A stretch of 22,641 bases of DNA from Granulosicoccus sp045110515 (lineage in GTDB: Bacteria > Pseudomonadota > Gammaproteobacteria > Granulosicoccales > Granulosicoccaceae): the NCBI GenBank assembly GCA_045110515.1, contig JBGCGD010000020.1, positions 1-22,641 of the forward strand, in the 5' to 3' direction. The first letter of the stretch is position 1. Each line of letters opens with the position of its first letter. A program made the translations under genes and the position numbers. The notes under the pieces were generated by a model, which saw only the letters and a program-made list of their open reading frames with translations, made no database searches and had not been told where the DNA came from. Below, in pieces: positions 15,808-22,641 of the stretch.

Positions 15808-16370
15808 GCGAGCACGCCTTTTCTTTCCCTCCCGTGGAGGGTAATCACGTTCATACGTTGATATTGGGCACCATGCCTGGCCAGGCATCTCTCAATGCGG
15901 TTGAATACTACGCGCATCCACGCAATGCACTTTGGCCGATTCTGCTTGCGCACCTCTATCAAGCACCCATCTCTTTTGAATCTGCGACTCCCCTGGACTA
16001 CGAGGAACGTTGCGCGCTGATCAAAAAAAACGGAATTGCTCTGTGGGATGTTTTAGCGAGCTGCGAGAGGCCCGGCAGCCTTGACAGTAAAATAAAAAGG
16101 TCCACAGAGGTGCCCAATGATATTGCAAAGCTTGTTGCTCGACATACAGAGCTTGAGCGCATCATTTGCAACGGGCGTACAGCACAGGCGCTTTTTAAAA
16201 GACATATTGAGCCCTCTTTGCGACACGCGGTTGCGATACTTGATAAACCACCCTACTCGATGACATCTGATGCGATCAGAGTTTTCACGCTTCCATCGAC
16301 CAGTCCTGCTATGGCAAGCCTGACGCTTGCCGAAAAATATGAGCTTTGGAGCGATGGATTATTACGGTGA
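15804..16370 (+). CDS. hypoxanthine-DNA (deoxyinosine) glycosylase, UDG superfamily family 6
   Basis: The 188-residue protein has the fold motifs of the uracil-DNA glycosylase superfamily in the hypoxanthine-specific version. These are LILGTMPGQASL (19-30), YYAHPRNALWPIL (35-47), with N41 in the active-site region, GIALWDVLASCERPGSLD (77-94) and LPSTSPAMA (163-171). The length is typical. The enzyme would remove hypoxanthine, formed by adenine deamination, from DNA and begin base-excision repair. It begins within the last codons of the truncated TetR frame, so its original promoter may have been lost or replaced. No other repair gene is adjacent. Confidence 0.85.
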   Translation: MSEHAFSFPPVEGNHVHTLILGTMPGQASLNAVEYYAHPRNALWPILLAHLYQAPISFESATPLDYEERCALIKKNGIALWDVLASCERPGSLDSKIKRSTEVPNDIAKLVARHTELERIICNGRTAQALFKRHIEPSLRHAVAILDKPPYSMTSDAIRVFTLPSTSPAMASLTLAEKYELWSDGLLR

Positions 16371-16603
16371 GTCGTCCCATTTGCAGACTCCAAACTTATT
16401 GGCACAGTTGTGCGCGGTAAAACCAAACCCTCCTCCAATGGTCAGTAAACACTATTAAGCACTGCCATCGAACGGCGTGGACCACTTGGCTGAAGCGAAC
16501 CGGTTCATACAGGAATATCGTTAGTTGTATTCCCCATACAGCCTGGCTCGCATAATGTTTCGAGAGCTACCACTGGTATGCTTGAATTTAAGGTTATTTT
16601 CAA

Positions 16604-17320
16604 ATGGTCAATTTTATTATGAGCAAAGACTCGACAGGCAATACCGCAGAATTAGAGACCGACGAGACGACATCCTCGAACACCGACTGCAATACGAAAC
16701 CTAAATGGATCTCTGCGCTGCCTACACGCCTGGGTCAACAAATCCAATTTCTACTGGCCATTGACGGATTAAAATCGATTAACCGTGCAAGCCGACTGGT
16801 ATCTGGAGAGCGATTTGAAAACAGCGCAGAGCACTCATGGCACCTAACCTTATTTGCACGCATATTGGCCGAACATGCTAACGAACCGGTTGACGTTGAA
16901 CGCGTAGTATTCATGCTCATGGTGCATGACATCGTGGAGATTGATGCGGGAGACGTCCCCTTGCACGCAGCAAATCAAAACCCTGACATTCAGGCACTTG
17001 AGCAGGCAGCCGCCAAACGCCTGTTCGGTTTGCTACCTGAAGACCAGGCAAATTTACTCAGGCAAGTCTGGGACGAATTTGAAGAAGCCAACACGCCAGA
17101 CGCGCGTTTCGCTAAAGCCGTTGATCGCCTTCAACCGGTGCTGTTAAATGCGTTGAACAACGGCGGCACGTGGCCTGATTTCCAAGTGACGTTAGAGCAG
17201 GTGCAAACCCGCTGTTCTCAAATTTCCGGCGGCTCAGATGTACTATGGCAAATGGCCAATGATATTTTTAACGAGGCTGCCCGGAACGGCTGGTTGAAAA
17301 CAACTCCACCAGCTGACTAG
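16604..17320 (+). CDS. HD-domain phosphohydrolase (YfbR/HDDC2-like)
   Basis: The 238-residue protein has a metal-dependent HD domain: NSAEHSWH with H77, MLMVHDIVEIDAGD with H108-D109 and nearby E112/D114, and KAVDRLQP with D174. This arrangement is that of 5'-deoxynucleotidases such as YfbR and HDDC2, which remove phosphate from nucleoside monophosphates. The substrate here is inferred. A Ser/Thr/Glu-rich N-terminal extension of about 35 residues is not part of the usual fold. The ATG at 16604 has AAGG 10 bases upstream; an alternative ATG lies at 16619. The last 53 bases overlap the convergent CobT-like gene. The 233-base gap before it contains no feature I could support beyond a CATAAT hexamer at 16551. 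Confidence 0.82.
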   Translation: MVNFIMSKDSTGNTAELETDETTSSNTDCNTKPKWISALPTRLGQQIQFLLAIDGLKSINRASRLVSGERFENSAEHSWHLTLFARILAEHANEPVDVERVVFMLMVHDIVEIDAGDVPLHAANQNPDIQALEQAAAKRLFGLLPEDQANLLRQVWDEFEEANTPDARFAKAVDRLQPVLLNALNNGGTWPDFQVTLEQVQTRCSQISGGSDVLWQMANDIFNEAARNGWLKTTPPAD

Positions 17321-19205
17321 ACATGACATCTGCAAGCTGCGATACATCGTGGATGGTGGTCGCTTTTGCATAGTATTGCCGGACATCATGACCAATTCCG
17401 ACGGCAACCAGCTCGACTTCATCCTGACGTTCAATTTGCGCAATCACATGTCGCAAATGTTTCTCTAGGAAACGACCGGGATTGGTAGAAAGCGTTGAAT
17501 CATCGATAGGTGCGCCGTCAGAAATCATCATGAGAATTCTGCGTTGCTCCGTGCGCTGCAACAAACGCGAGTGAGCCCATTGCAAAGCTTCACCATCGAT
17601 GTTCTCTTTCAGCAGACCTTTACGCATCATGAGACCTAAGTTACGCCGCGATTGACGCCAAGGCGTGTCAGCTGATTTGTAAATAATATGGCGTAGATCG
17701 TTTAATCTTCCCGGGTTTGGTGGGTAACCGGCAGCGACCCAACGCTCGCGGGCCTTACCGCCTTTCCAGGCACCGGTCGTGAACCCAAGGATCTCCACTC
17801 GCACGCCACATCGCTCTAATGTTGCCGAGAGAATATCGGCACAAACAGCAGCCACTCGAATAGAACGACCATGCATAGAACCGGAGTTATCTAGCAGCAA
17901 GGTTACAACGGTGTCGCGAAACGGCGTTTCAGATTCCTGCTTGAAAGTTAGCGGCATCATGGGCTCAGTAAGCACACGCGTTAGCCTTGCAGTATCTAAC
18001 TGCCCCTCTTCTAAATCGAATTCCCATGAGCGTGTTTGCTGTGCCATAAGCACTCTCTGCAAACGATTCGCAAACTTACCAATGGAGCGTTGCAAGTCAC
18101 CCAGATGTGAATCGAGAGTTTGCCTTAAGCGCGTAAGCTCTTCCGAGTCGCACAAGTCCAAAGGGCGAATGACTTCGTCGAATTCTTTTGTGTAAATATG
18201 ATAATCGTTGATGGAACGTCGGTTCACTTCTCCAGCGGTCGTGCGCCATTCACTACCCGGGTTCTCTGATGAGCGCTCAGGCTGGTCATCATCGGGTTCT
18301 ACCGTGTCACTCGCCTCTTCAGCACTGCCTTCATCATCAACCGTTTCAGACTCCCCGTCGTCCTGCATGGATGTGCTATCGGACTCGCCCGCATCGGAGT
18401 CGTCTTCGGGGCTTTGCGACTCTTCCGGTGTGTCGTTCTCATCGCCAAAATCTTCAGGGTTCTCGGCAGTCTCACCATCATCAATGTCTAATGAGCGGAG
18501 CAACTGACCTAAAGAGCGCGCAAAACTCGCCTGATCATCCAGTTTAAAATCAGCATCATTAAATTTTTCGGCGACATCATCTTCCAACCAACCACGCCAA
18601 TCAGACAGTGCATCGGATGCACTGGGTGGCAGTGGCCGAGTACCCAGTTTTTCCCGCAGATAAAGTGTCAGGGCATGGTCTATTCCAAGTCGAGGTTCAG
18701 CATCGCCGAGCGGTATTGCCGGTTTGGCAATCGTGTCGAGGAGTAATTGATAGCGACCGTCTAAGGCTGCATCGAGGTTACGACCAATGCCCTCGAATTC
18801 GTTACTGCCAAGAAGCTCCACGCGAGTTTGTTCGGCCATTGCGTGCAAACGCTGCGACGTATCGGTAGCAGGCTGATAGCGCGCATGCGTAGAAGGATCA
18901 TGATGCTGTTTATGTAATGCTATTGCATCACTGCGACCGCGGGTTTGCTGACGTTCCAATGCTGTTGCGTCATCAGGAATAGCTGGCAACACCATGCCTG
19001 AAACTTCTTCGGCCTTTTCATCAAACGTGATATCGATAGACGTGTCTTTGGCTATCGCACGTGCGCAGGCACCCGTAGATTGCTTAAATGCAGCACGCAC
19101 ACCAAACCCGTCGCTACCTTGCGGGGCAGGAACACTACCGTCGGCCCCGACAAGACTGTCTAAAGGTCGGACATCACTAAATCGTTGATGCTTATCAGCC
19201 GTCAA
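17268..19205 (-). CDS. cobT: CobT-type cobaltochelatase subunit (VWA domain)
   Basis: The 645-residue protein resembles CobT, a subunit that with CobS forms the AAA+/VWA partner of the cobalt-inserting enzyme CobN in aerobic B12 synthesis. The N-terminal helical region (about 40-235) matches CobT, including ARAIAKD and TRGRSDAIALHKQHHD. A very acidic Asp/Glu/Ser-rich linker spans about 240-315. A C-terminal von Willebrand A domain has a MIDAS motif, LLLDNSGSMHGRS (D439, S441, S443), and MMISDGAPID. The start is a TTG at 19205, supported by GAGGAG about 10 bases upstream inside the cobS tail; no ATG fits. It overlaps cobS by 11 bases. The last codons (FSTSRSGQPR) extend beyond the usual end into the opposite HD gene. 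Confidence 0.85.
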   Translation of the reverse strand: MTADKHQRFSDVRPLDSLVGADGSVPAPQGSDGFGVRAAFKQSTGACARAIAKDTSIDITFDEKAEEVSGMVLPAIPDDATALERQQTRGRSDAIALHKQHHDPSTHARYQPATDTSQRLHAMAEQTRVELLGSNEFEGIGRNLDAALDGRYQLLLDTIAKPAIPLGDAEPRLGIDHALTLYLREKLGTRPLPPSASDALSDWRGWLEDDVAEKFNDADFKLDDQASFARSLGQLLRSLDIDDGETAENPEDFGDENDTPEESQSPEDDSDAGESDSTSMQDDGESETVDDEGSAEEASDTVEPDDDQPERSSENPGSEWRTTAGEVNRRSINDYHIYTKEFDEVIRPLDLCDSEELTRLRQTLDSHLGDLQRSIGKFANRLQRVLMAQQTRSWEFDLEEGQLDTARLTRVLTEPMMPLTFKQESETPFRDTVVTLLLDNSGSMHGRSIRVAAVCADILSATLERCGVRVEILGFTTGAWKGGKARERWVAAGYPPNPGRLNDLRHIIYKSADTPWRQSRRNLGLMMRKGLLKENIDGEALQWAHSRLLQRTEQRRILMMISDGAPIDDSTLSTNPGRFLEKHLRHVIAQIERQDEVELVAVGIGHDVRQYYAKATTIHDVSQLADVMSSQLVELFSTSRSGQPR

Positions 19206-20178
19206 TGTCCTTCAGCTCCTCACCGAATACACGCTGATACAACTCGGCAATGATCGCTCGTTCAGCAGGATCACACTTATTAACAAACACAAGTTCAAAC
19301 GCCAAGCCGACATCTTTAAAGAACGTTATGTTCTGCGTCCAGGTAATAACCGTTCGGGGACTCATCACGGTGGCCAGGTCGCCGTTGCGAAACGCATTTC
19401 GCGTAAGACCCGCCAGTGAGACCATCTGGGCAACCAGCTTCTCCCCTTCCGGGTTTTGTAAATGAGGCGCTTTCGCCAGAACCACTTTGCACTCTTGCTC
19501 GGCAGGTAGGTAATTCAGAATGGTTGTGATTGACCAACGATCCATCTGTGCCTGGTTGATCTGCTGCGTGCCATGGTAGAGACCCGTCGTGTCGCCCAAG
19601 CCCACAGTATTGGCAGTTGCGAAAAAGCGGAAGGCAGGATGAGGCTTAATGACACGACTTTGGTCCAGCAATGTCAGCTGTCCAGCACTTTCCAAGACTC
19701 GCTGAATAACAAACATAACGTCTGGACGGCCCGCATCATATTCATCGAATACCAGTGCGACGTTTCGTTGATATGCCCACGGGAGTATGCCGTCCTGAAA
19801 TTCGGTAACTTGTTTCCCCTCTTTCAATACGATGGCATCTTTACCGATCAGATCGATTCGGCTGACATGGCTATCGAGATTTATACGTAAACACGGCCAG
19901 TTGAGACGAGCTGCGACTTGTTCGATATGAGTCGATTTGCCCGTACCGTGAAACCCTGAAATAAGCACACGCCAATCGTTCGAGAAGCCCGCAAGGATGG
20001 CCATCGTGGTGCGAAAGTCAAACAAGTAGGAGGGATCGATATCTGGCACCCGATCGGTCCGGACGGAGTATGCGGGTACTTGCAGATCGACGTCGAGGCC
20101 AAATGTTTCTCTGACCGAAACGGTTGTATCGGGCATAGGGGCACTAACTAACGTATCGTTTTGTGTCGAGTCGAGCAT
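19195..20178 (-). CDS. cobS: CobS-type cobaltochelatase AAA+ ATPase
   Basis: This AAA+ ATPase works with CobT to drive cobalt insertion by CobN. Using the longest frame (TTG 20190) for numbering, the CobS-specific start VSVRETFGLDVDLQVPAYS is at about 24-42. Walker A, GFHGTGKST, is at 79-87 and Walker B, VALVFDEYD, at 144-152. Sensor 1, FFATANT, is at 189-195, followed by GLGDTTGLYHGT. I give the start as the ATG at 20178 (327 residues). TTG at 20190 or ATG at 20136 are alternatives, and none has a strong ribosome-binding site. It is co-translated with cobT through an 11-base overlap. No cobN or other cobalamin gene is in the window, so another metal-related or remodelling role is possible. 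Confidence 0.88.
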   Translation of the reverse strand: MLDSTQNDTLVSAPMPDTTVSVRETFGLDVDLQVPAYSVRTDRVPDIDPSYLFDFRTTMAILAGFSNDWRVLISGFHGTGKSTHIEQVAARLNWPCLRINLDSHVSRIDLIGKDAIVLKEGKQVTEFQDGILPWAYQRNVALVFDEYDAGRPDVMFVIQRVLESAGQLTLLDQSRVIKPHPAFRFFATANTVGLGDTTGLYHGTQQINQAQMDRWSITTILNYLPAEQECKVVLAKAPHLQNPEGEKLVAQMVSLAGLTRNAFRNGDLATVMSPRTVITWTQNITFFKDVGLAFELVFVNKCDPAERAIIAELYQRVFGEELKDIDG

Positions 20179-20202
20179 GGATGCAGTCAAATGGTATACA
20201 AA

Positions 20203-20220
20203 GACGTTATCCTACACGTC
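20203..20220. promoter_or_regulatory. GACGT-N8-ACGTC dyad upstream of cobS
   Basis: Inverted 5-base arms (20203-20207 and 20216-20220) lie 25-42 bases upstream of the proposed cobS start, in the 216-base region between cobS and the divergent regulator gene. The short arms make chance likely. It is recorded as a possible operator only. Confidence 0.15.
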
Positions 20221-20360
20221 CAGACGGCTGCATTTGCATACTGACAGTGTGTCGGAGCCTAAAAAATGAAAAAAATTTTATGCTTTCACCCGTATGCTTA
20301 AAATGTCGCTCGGTATTTAACCAAAACACTAGGTGTCAATAGTCCAGATATTGATCGAAA

Positions 20361-20366
20361 TATAAT
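20361..20366 (+). promoter_or_regulatory. -10 element of the LacI-LuxR regulator gene
   Basis: A perfect TATAAT lies 41 bases before the ATG at 20407, giving a predicted leader of about 35 bases. No good -35 is found at 16-18 bases upstream, so the promoter may be weak or need an activator. AGGA at 20390-20393 is a possible ribosome-binding site at a rather long spacing. Confidence 0.35.
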
Positions 20367-20406
20367 CCAATCAGACAAGTTCGCTAAGCAGGAAGCCCAC
20401 GTTAAA

Positions 20407-21456
20407 ATGGAGAATCTGACCGTTCCACTACACCAAAGACGAATCGGCATTATGGCCGAAGTCCTTGGAGATGCTAACCATGCCGCCTTGGTAGATGCTG
20501 CGGTGCGCACTTGCGAGTCACACGGATTCTCCACCCTGGTTGTATCCTCGGGTACGTCTGAGTCTGAAGAACGCTACGCCTGGGAAACGTTGAGCCGGAG
20601 CGATTGCGACGGCCTGCTCATGACATCCGACTACCTCAACAACGATGCACTGGCTCGACTGATGAGCACCCGTCAGCATGTGGTTTTAGCGAACCTGCAC
20701 AATGTTCATGTCGGCAGCATTGCAGCTGAACACCTTATTAGCCAGGGCCATCGACAAATAGCCGTGGTAACCGGACCTCAACATCGGTTCAGCACACAAC
20801 ACCGCACTGAAGGCTTTCTTAAACAAACCGATAAACCGCGCTGGCGCAACGTTAGCCTTGACACTATCGAAGCCCCCTTTTCATTTAAAGGCGGTGCACA
20901 AGCGATGAGCATTTTGCTGTCTAAAAAAATCCAACCCACGGCCGTGTTTTTTCATCACGACATCATGGCCTTAGGTGCAATGGCAGCCTGCAAAAAACAA
21001 AGCATAAGAGTGCCTAACGATGTGTCTATTCTGGGTTGTGGCGATATAGACGCGGCGAGCCAGAGCACACCGGGTCTTAGCACCATCTACTTACCACTGA
21101 CAGCGTTGGGTAAATTCGCCGCCATCCGCCTGATTAATCAAATAAACGGTGTGCGCCTGGCTCCCTCTAAAGAGAGCGATTCAAAACTACTGGTGCCCAC
21201 GGTCGAATCTCGTAACAGCGTTAGAGACATAACAAAAACAATGCTGCCTGGCACTGATAGCGTTGTCAGCACGCGTGAAAGAGACTGTCTGCAATGGGCA
21301 GCGAAAGGCAAAACTTCCTGGGAAATGAGCCAAATTCTTGGTATCAGCGAAAGCACCATTATTTATCATTTGCGCAATGCGACCAAAAAGCTGGACGCTG
21401 CAAACAGAATGCATGCCGTCGCAAAAGCACTTAAAGCAGAGCTCATAGAAATTTAA
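20407..21456 (+). CDS. chimeric regulator: LacI-type ligand domain with C-terminal LuxR HTH
   Basis: The 349-residue protein begins almost directly with a periplasmic-binding-like ligand domain of the LacI/GalR kind (about 12-270): RRIGIMAEVLGDANHAALV, CDGLLMTSD, AAEHLISQGHRQIAVVTGP, PTAVFFHHDIMALGAM, VPNDVSILGCGDID, PGLSTIYLPLTALG. The LacI N-terminal HTH and hinge are absent, and the upstream frame (open only from 20302) encodes none. Residues 287-349 instead form a LuxR/GerE HTH: STRERDCLQWAAKGKTSWEMSQILGISESTIIYHL, with the conserved E291, L295 and G301 in the same spacing as in TraR and LuxR, and a KTSWE motif as in LasR. It is probably a small-molecule-responsive, perhaps sugar-responsive, transcription factor. 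Likely targets are its own promoter and the lipoprotein gene downstream. Confidence 0.85.
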   Translation: MENLTVPLHQRRIGIMAEVLGDANHAALVDAAVRTCESHGFSTLVVSSGTSESEERYAWETLSRSDCDGLLMTSDYLNNDALARLMSTRQHVVLANLHNVHVGSIAAEHLISQGHRQIAVVTGPQHRFSTQHRTEGFLKQTDKPRWRNVSLDTIEAPFSFKGGAQAMSILLSKKIQPTAVFFHHDIMALGAMAACKKQSIRVPNDVSILGCGDIDAASQSTPGLSTIYLPLTALGKFAAIRLINQINGVRLAPSKESDSKLLVPTVESRNSVRDITKTMLPGTDSVVSTRERDCLQWAAKGKTSWEMSQILGISESTIIYHLRNATKKLDAANRMHAVAKALKAELIEI

Positions 21457-21527
21457 GCCTTCGGTCTTATTACCGAGTCAAAGCGGTCTCTTTAAAGCGC
21501 GTGGATGTGCATAAATCACCAAACTAG

Positions 21528-21549
21528 TTGGCAAATGAAGCATTGCCAA
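21528..21549. promoter_or_regulatory. TTGGCAA-N8-TTGCCAA inverted repeat
   Basis: Perfect 7-base arms (21528-21534 and 21543-21549) are separated by 8 bases. They lie 16-37 bases upstream of the lipoprotein start and 72 bases after the LacI-LuxR gene. The symmetry and position suit an operator for the adjacent regulator. Alternatively, the dyad forms an RNA hairpin in the leader near the ribosome-binding region. Confidence 0.4.
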
Positions 21550-21564
21550 TTGGATGATTTTACA

Positions 21565-22641
21565 ATGAAGCGACTTAAACAATTCCCCCTGACCGGCTGC
21601 GCGGTAGTCGTCGCCAGCACCTTTTTGCTCACAGCTTGCGGCGGTGGCGGAAGTAGCGCTGCAACGCCGCGCTCTGATGATGGAGCAATAACTGCCATGT
21701 CGGACGTACGGCTCCGGGTAAACCTACCCAGCCGCATGCAAAACATCACTGACCCTATTGAAGTCATAGTCACTGCCGGTGGTGACAGCGTTATCATGGA
21801 CGGTGCAGAGGGCGAATACGCGGCGAGCATTGCCCTACCGAGCAACCGCAACTATCCGCTTTTTCTTCGAGTCCAACGCGCATCAGACACGCTGATACTA
21901 GCGTCAGCTCAATCCAGTGTTCAGACCGATGCTGCAGAGTTAACGTTTGCTATTCCGCCACAACTCTTCGATACCAACTTTGATTCCGACAGCGATGGTT
22001 TCACCAACATAGCTGAGCTGGAAAGAGGCACATCACCGAACTCGGTGAGTGAAGATTTTGATGGCGATGGCTTAGCCAACGATTCAGACAGTGACGATGA
22101 CAACGATGGTGTTCGTGATGCTATCGATGCATTCCCTCTCAACCCTAACGAGTTCAGGGATACCGATGGCGATGGCCTTGGAGACAATGAGGATCGAGAC
22201 GATGACAATGACGCTATCCTAGATGTTGACGACAGGTTCCCGCTAGATCCGAACGAGAGCCTGGATCTTGATTTAGACGGTCTGGGCAACAGCGTCGACG
22301 ATGATGATGACGGTGATGGCACCATCGATTTGGAAGACCCTCAGCCGTCGAATCCGAATATCACCGGCAACGAAGATACCGATGGTGACGGTTACCCAGA
22401 CCGCGATGATGCCTTCATCTATGACCCGACAGAACACAACGACAATGACGGTGACGGAATCGGCGATGTTGCCGACCCGGATGATGACAACAACGGCATT
22501 CCCGATGATCAGGACAACTCTGTTGTCGGTATTCCCTTCACCTCCAACGCACCTGTCATTGACGGGGCCTTTGGCTGGTGGGAATGGCAGGCGGCCACAC
22601 GCTCAGATAGCCGAGGTAATTATTTAAGCATCGACCATCTT
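21565..22641 (+). CDS. lipoprotein with TSP3 calcium-binding repeats and possible CBM9/DOMON-like domain (partial)
   Basis: An open frame of 359 codons runs off the right edge. It starts MKRLKQF, with a hydrophobic core and a lipobox LTAC (C25), followed by GGGGSS; glycine after the cysteine suggests outer-membrane sorting. A beta-rich module of about 100 residues follows. From about residue 138 to 318 there are thrombospondin type 3 repeats: DSDSDGFTN, DFDGDGLAN, DTDGDGLGD, DTDGDGYPD and DNDGDGIGD, alternating with DxDDDNDG, which bind calcium and form a rigid stalk. The last visible residues (APVIDGAFGWWEWQAATR...LSIDHL) resemble the start of a CBM9/DOMON-like sugar-binding domain, an inference from pattern only. 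An upstream in-frame ATG at 21535 would spoil the signal peptide. It may be controlled by the LacI-LuxR regulator. Confidence 0.8.
   Translation, partial: MKRLKQFPLTGCAVVVASTFLLTACGGGGSSAATPRSDDGAITAMSDVRLRVNLPSRMQNITDPIEVIVTAGGDSVIMDGAEGEYAASIALPSNRNYPLFLRVQRASDTLILASAQSSVQTDAAELTFAIPPQLFDTNFDSDSDGFTNIAELERGTSPNSVSEDFDGDGLANDSDSDDDNDGVRDAIDAFPLNPNEFRDTDGDGLGDNEDRDDDNDAILDVDDRFPLDPNESLDLDLDGLGNSVDDDDDGDGTIDLEDPQPSNPNITGNEDTDGDGYPDRDDAFIYDPTEHNDNDGDGIGDVADPDDDNNGIPDDQDNSVVGIPFTSNAPVIDGAFGWWEWQAATRSDSRGNYLSIDHL

Noticed and set aside
18208..18547. Ser-rich and other forward frames opposite the cobT acidic linker, and the short reverse frame at 18299-18484
   Set aside because: They are by-products of the repetitive Asp/Glu/Ser codons of the CobT linker and have no recognisable features.
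20179..20406. B12 riboswitch upstream of cobS
   Set aside because: No B12-box-like conserved core or extended fold could be found in this short AT-rich gap.
20302..20406. Hidden N-terminal HTH upstream of the LacI-LuxR gene
   Set aside because: The frame is open to 20302 but has no usable start, and its translation does not look like a LacI HTH.
21461..21476. Terminator after the LacI-LuxR gene (TCGGT/ACCGA stem)
   Set aside because: The stem is only 5-6 pairs and has no T-tract.
21921..22627. Ser-rich reverse frame and Met/Thr-rich forward frame over the TSP3 region
   Set aside because: They are shadows of the repetitive Asp/Gly codons of the lipoprotein, which is the frame with signal peptide and calcium motifs.

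Overview
The window looks like a chromosomal segment of a marine-type gammaproteobacterium with moderate GC. The clues are BaeS/BaeR-like signalling, a LasR-like helix-turn-helix, a RutR-type operator, CobS/CobT, a Bcr/CflA transporter, and secreted or lipoprotein genes with TSP3 calcium repeats. A lineage near Granulosicoccaceae or Arenicellales is a guess only. The DNA is densely coding and no gap between genes exceeds about 250 bases. I saw no rRNA, tRNA, CRISPR array, insertion sequence or prophage.

Layout. Bases 1-93 are the tail of a membrane protein, followed by an unrecognised reverse-strand gene (147-638). Bases 808-3088 hold two paralogous phosphoribosyltransferases facing away from each other; the second is translationally coupled to a DUF368/PopT-type polyprenyl-phosphate transporter. 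Bases 3125-8283 hold a divergent pair of exported proteins: a right-handed beta-helix protein with FN3-like modules, and a very large PhoD-type phosphatase. Bases 8426-11247 hold a BaeS-like kinase, a BaeR-like regulator and a secreted four-EF-hand protein, whose promoter carries a TTACAC-N5-TTACAC direct repeat.

Bases 11315-15519 (reverse strand) hold a Bcr/CflA MFS transporter, an M20 amidohydrolase of the N-carbamoyl-beta-alanine/carbamoyl-amino-acid type, and a CoA-acylating (methyl)malonate-semialdehyde dehydrogenase. The last two fit the lower part of reductive pyrimidine catabolism. A near-perfect RutR box (15576-15591) lies in front of them. Beyond the box is a divergent remnant of a TetR/RutR-like regulator, cut off just after its HTH and overlapping a hypoxanthine-DNA glycosylase gene. 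Then come an HD-domain phosphohydrolase and, convergent with it and overlapping it, the cobaltochelatase-type pair cobS-cobT without cobN.

The most unusual gene is at 20407-21456. It is a regulator with a LacI/periplasmic-binding-type ligand domain at the N-terminus, no LacI HTH, and a LuxR (LasR-like) HTH at the C-terminus. Next to it is the start of a lipoprotein (21565 to the window end) with TSP3 calcium-binding repeats and a possible carbohydrate-binding domain. Between the two lies a TTGGCAA-N8-TTGCCAA dyad that is a candidate operator. I read this as a possible glycan- or sugar-responsive locus that continues beyond the window.
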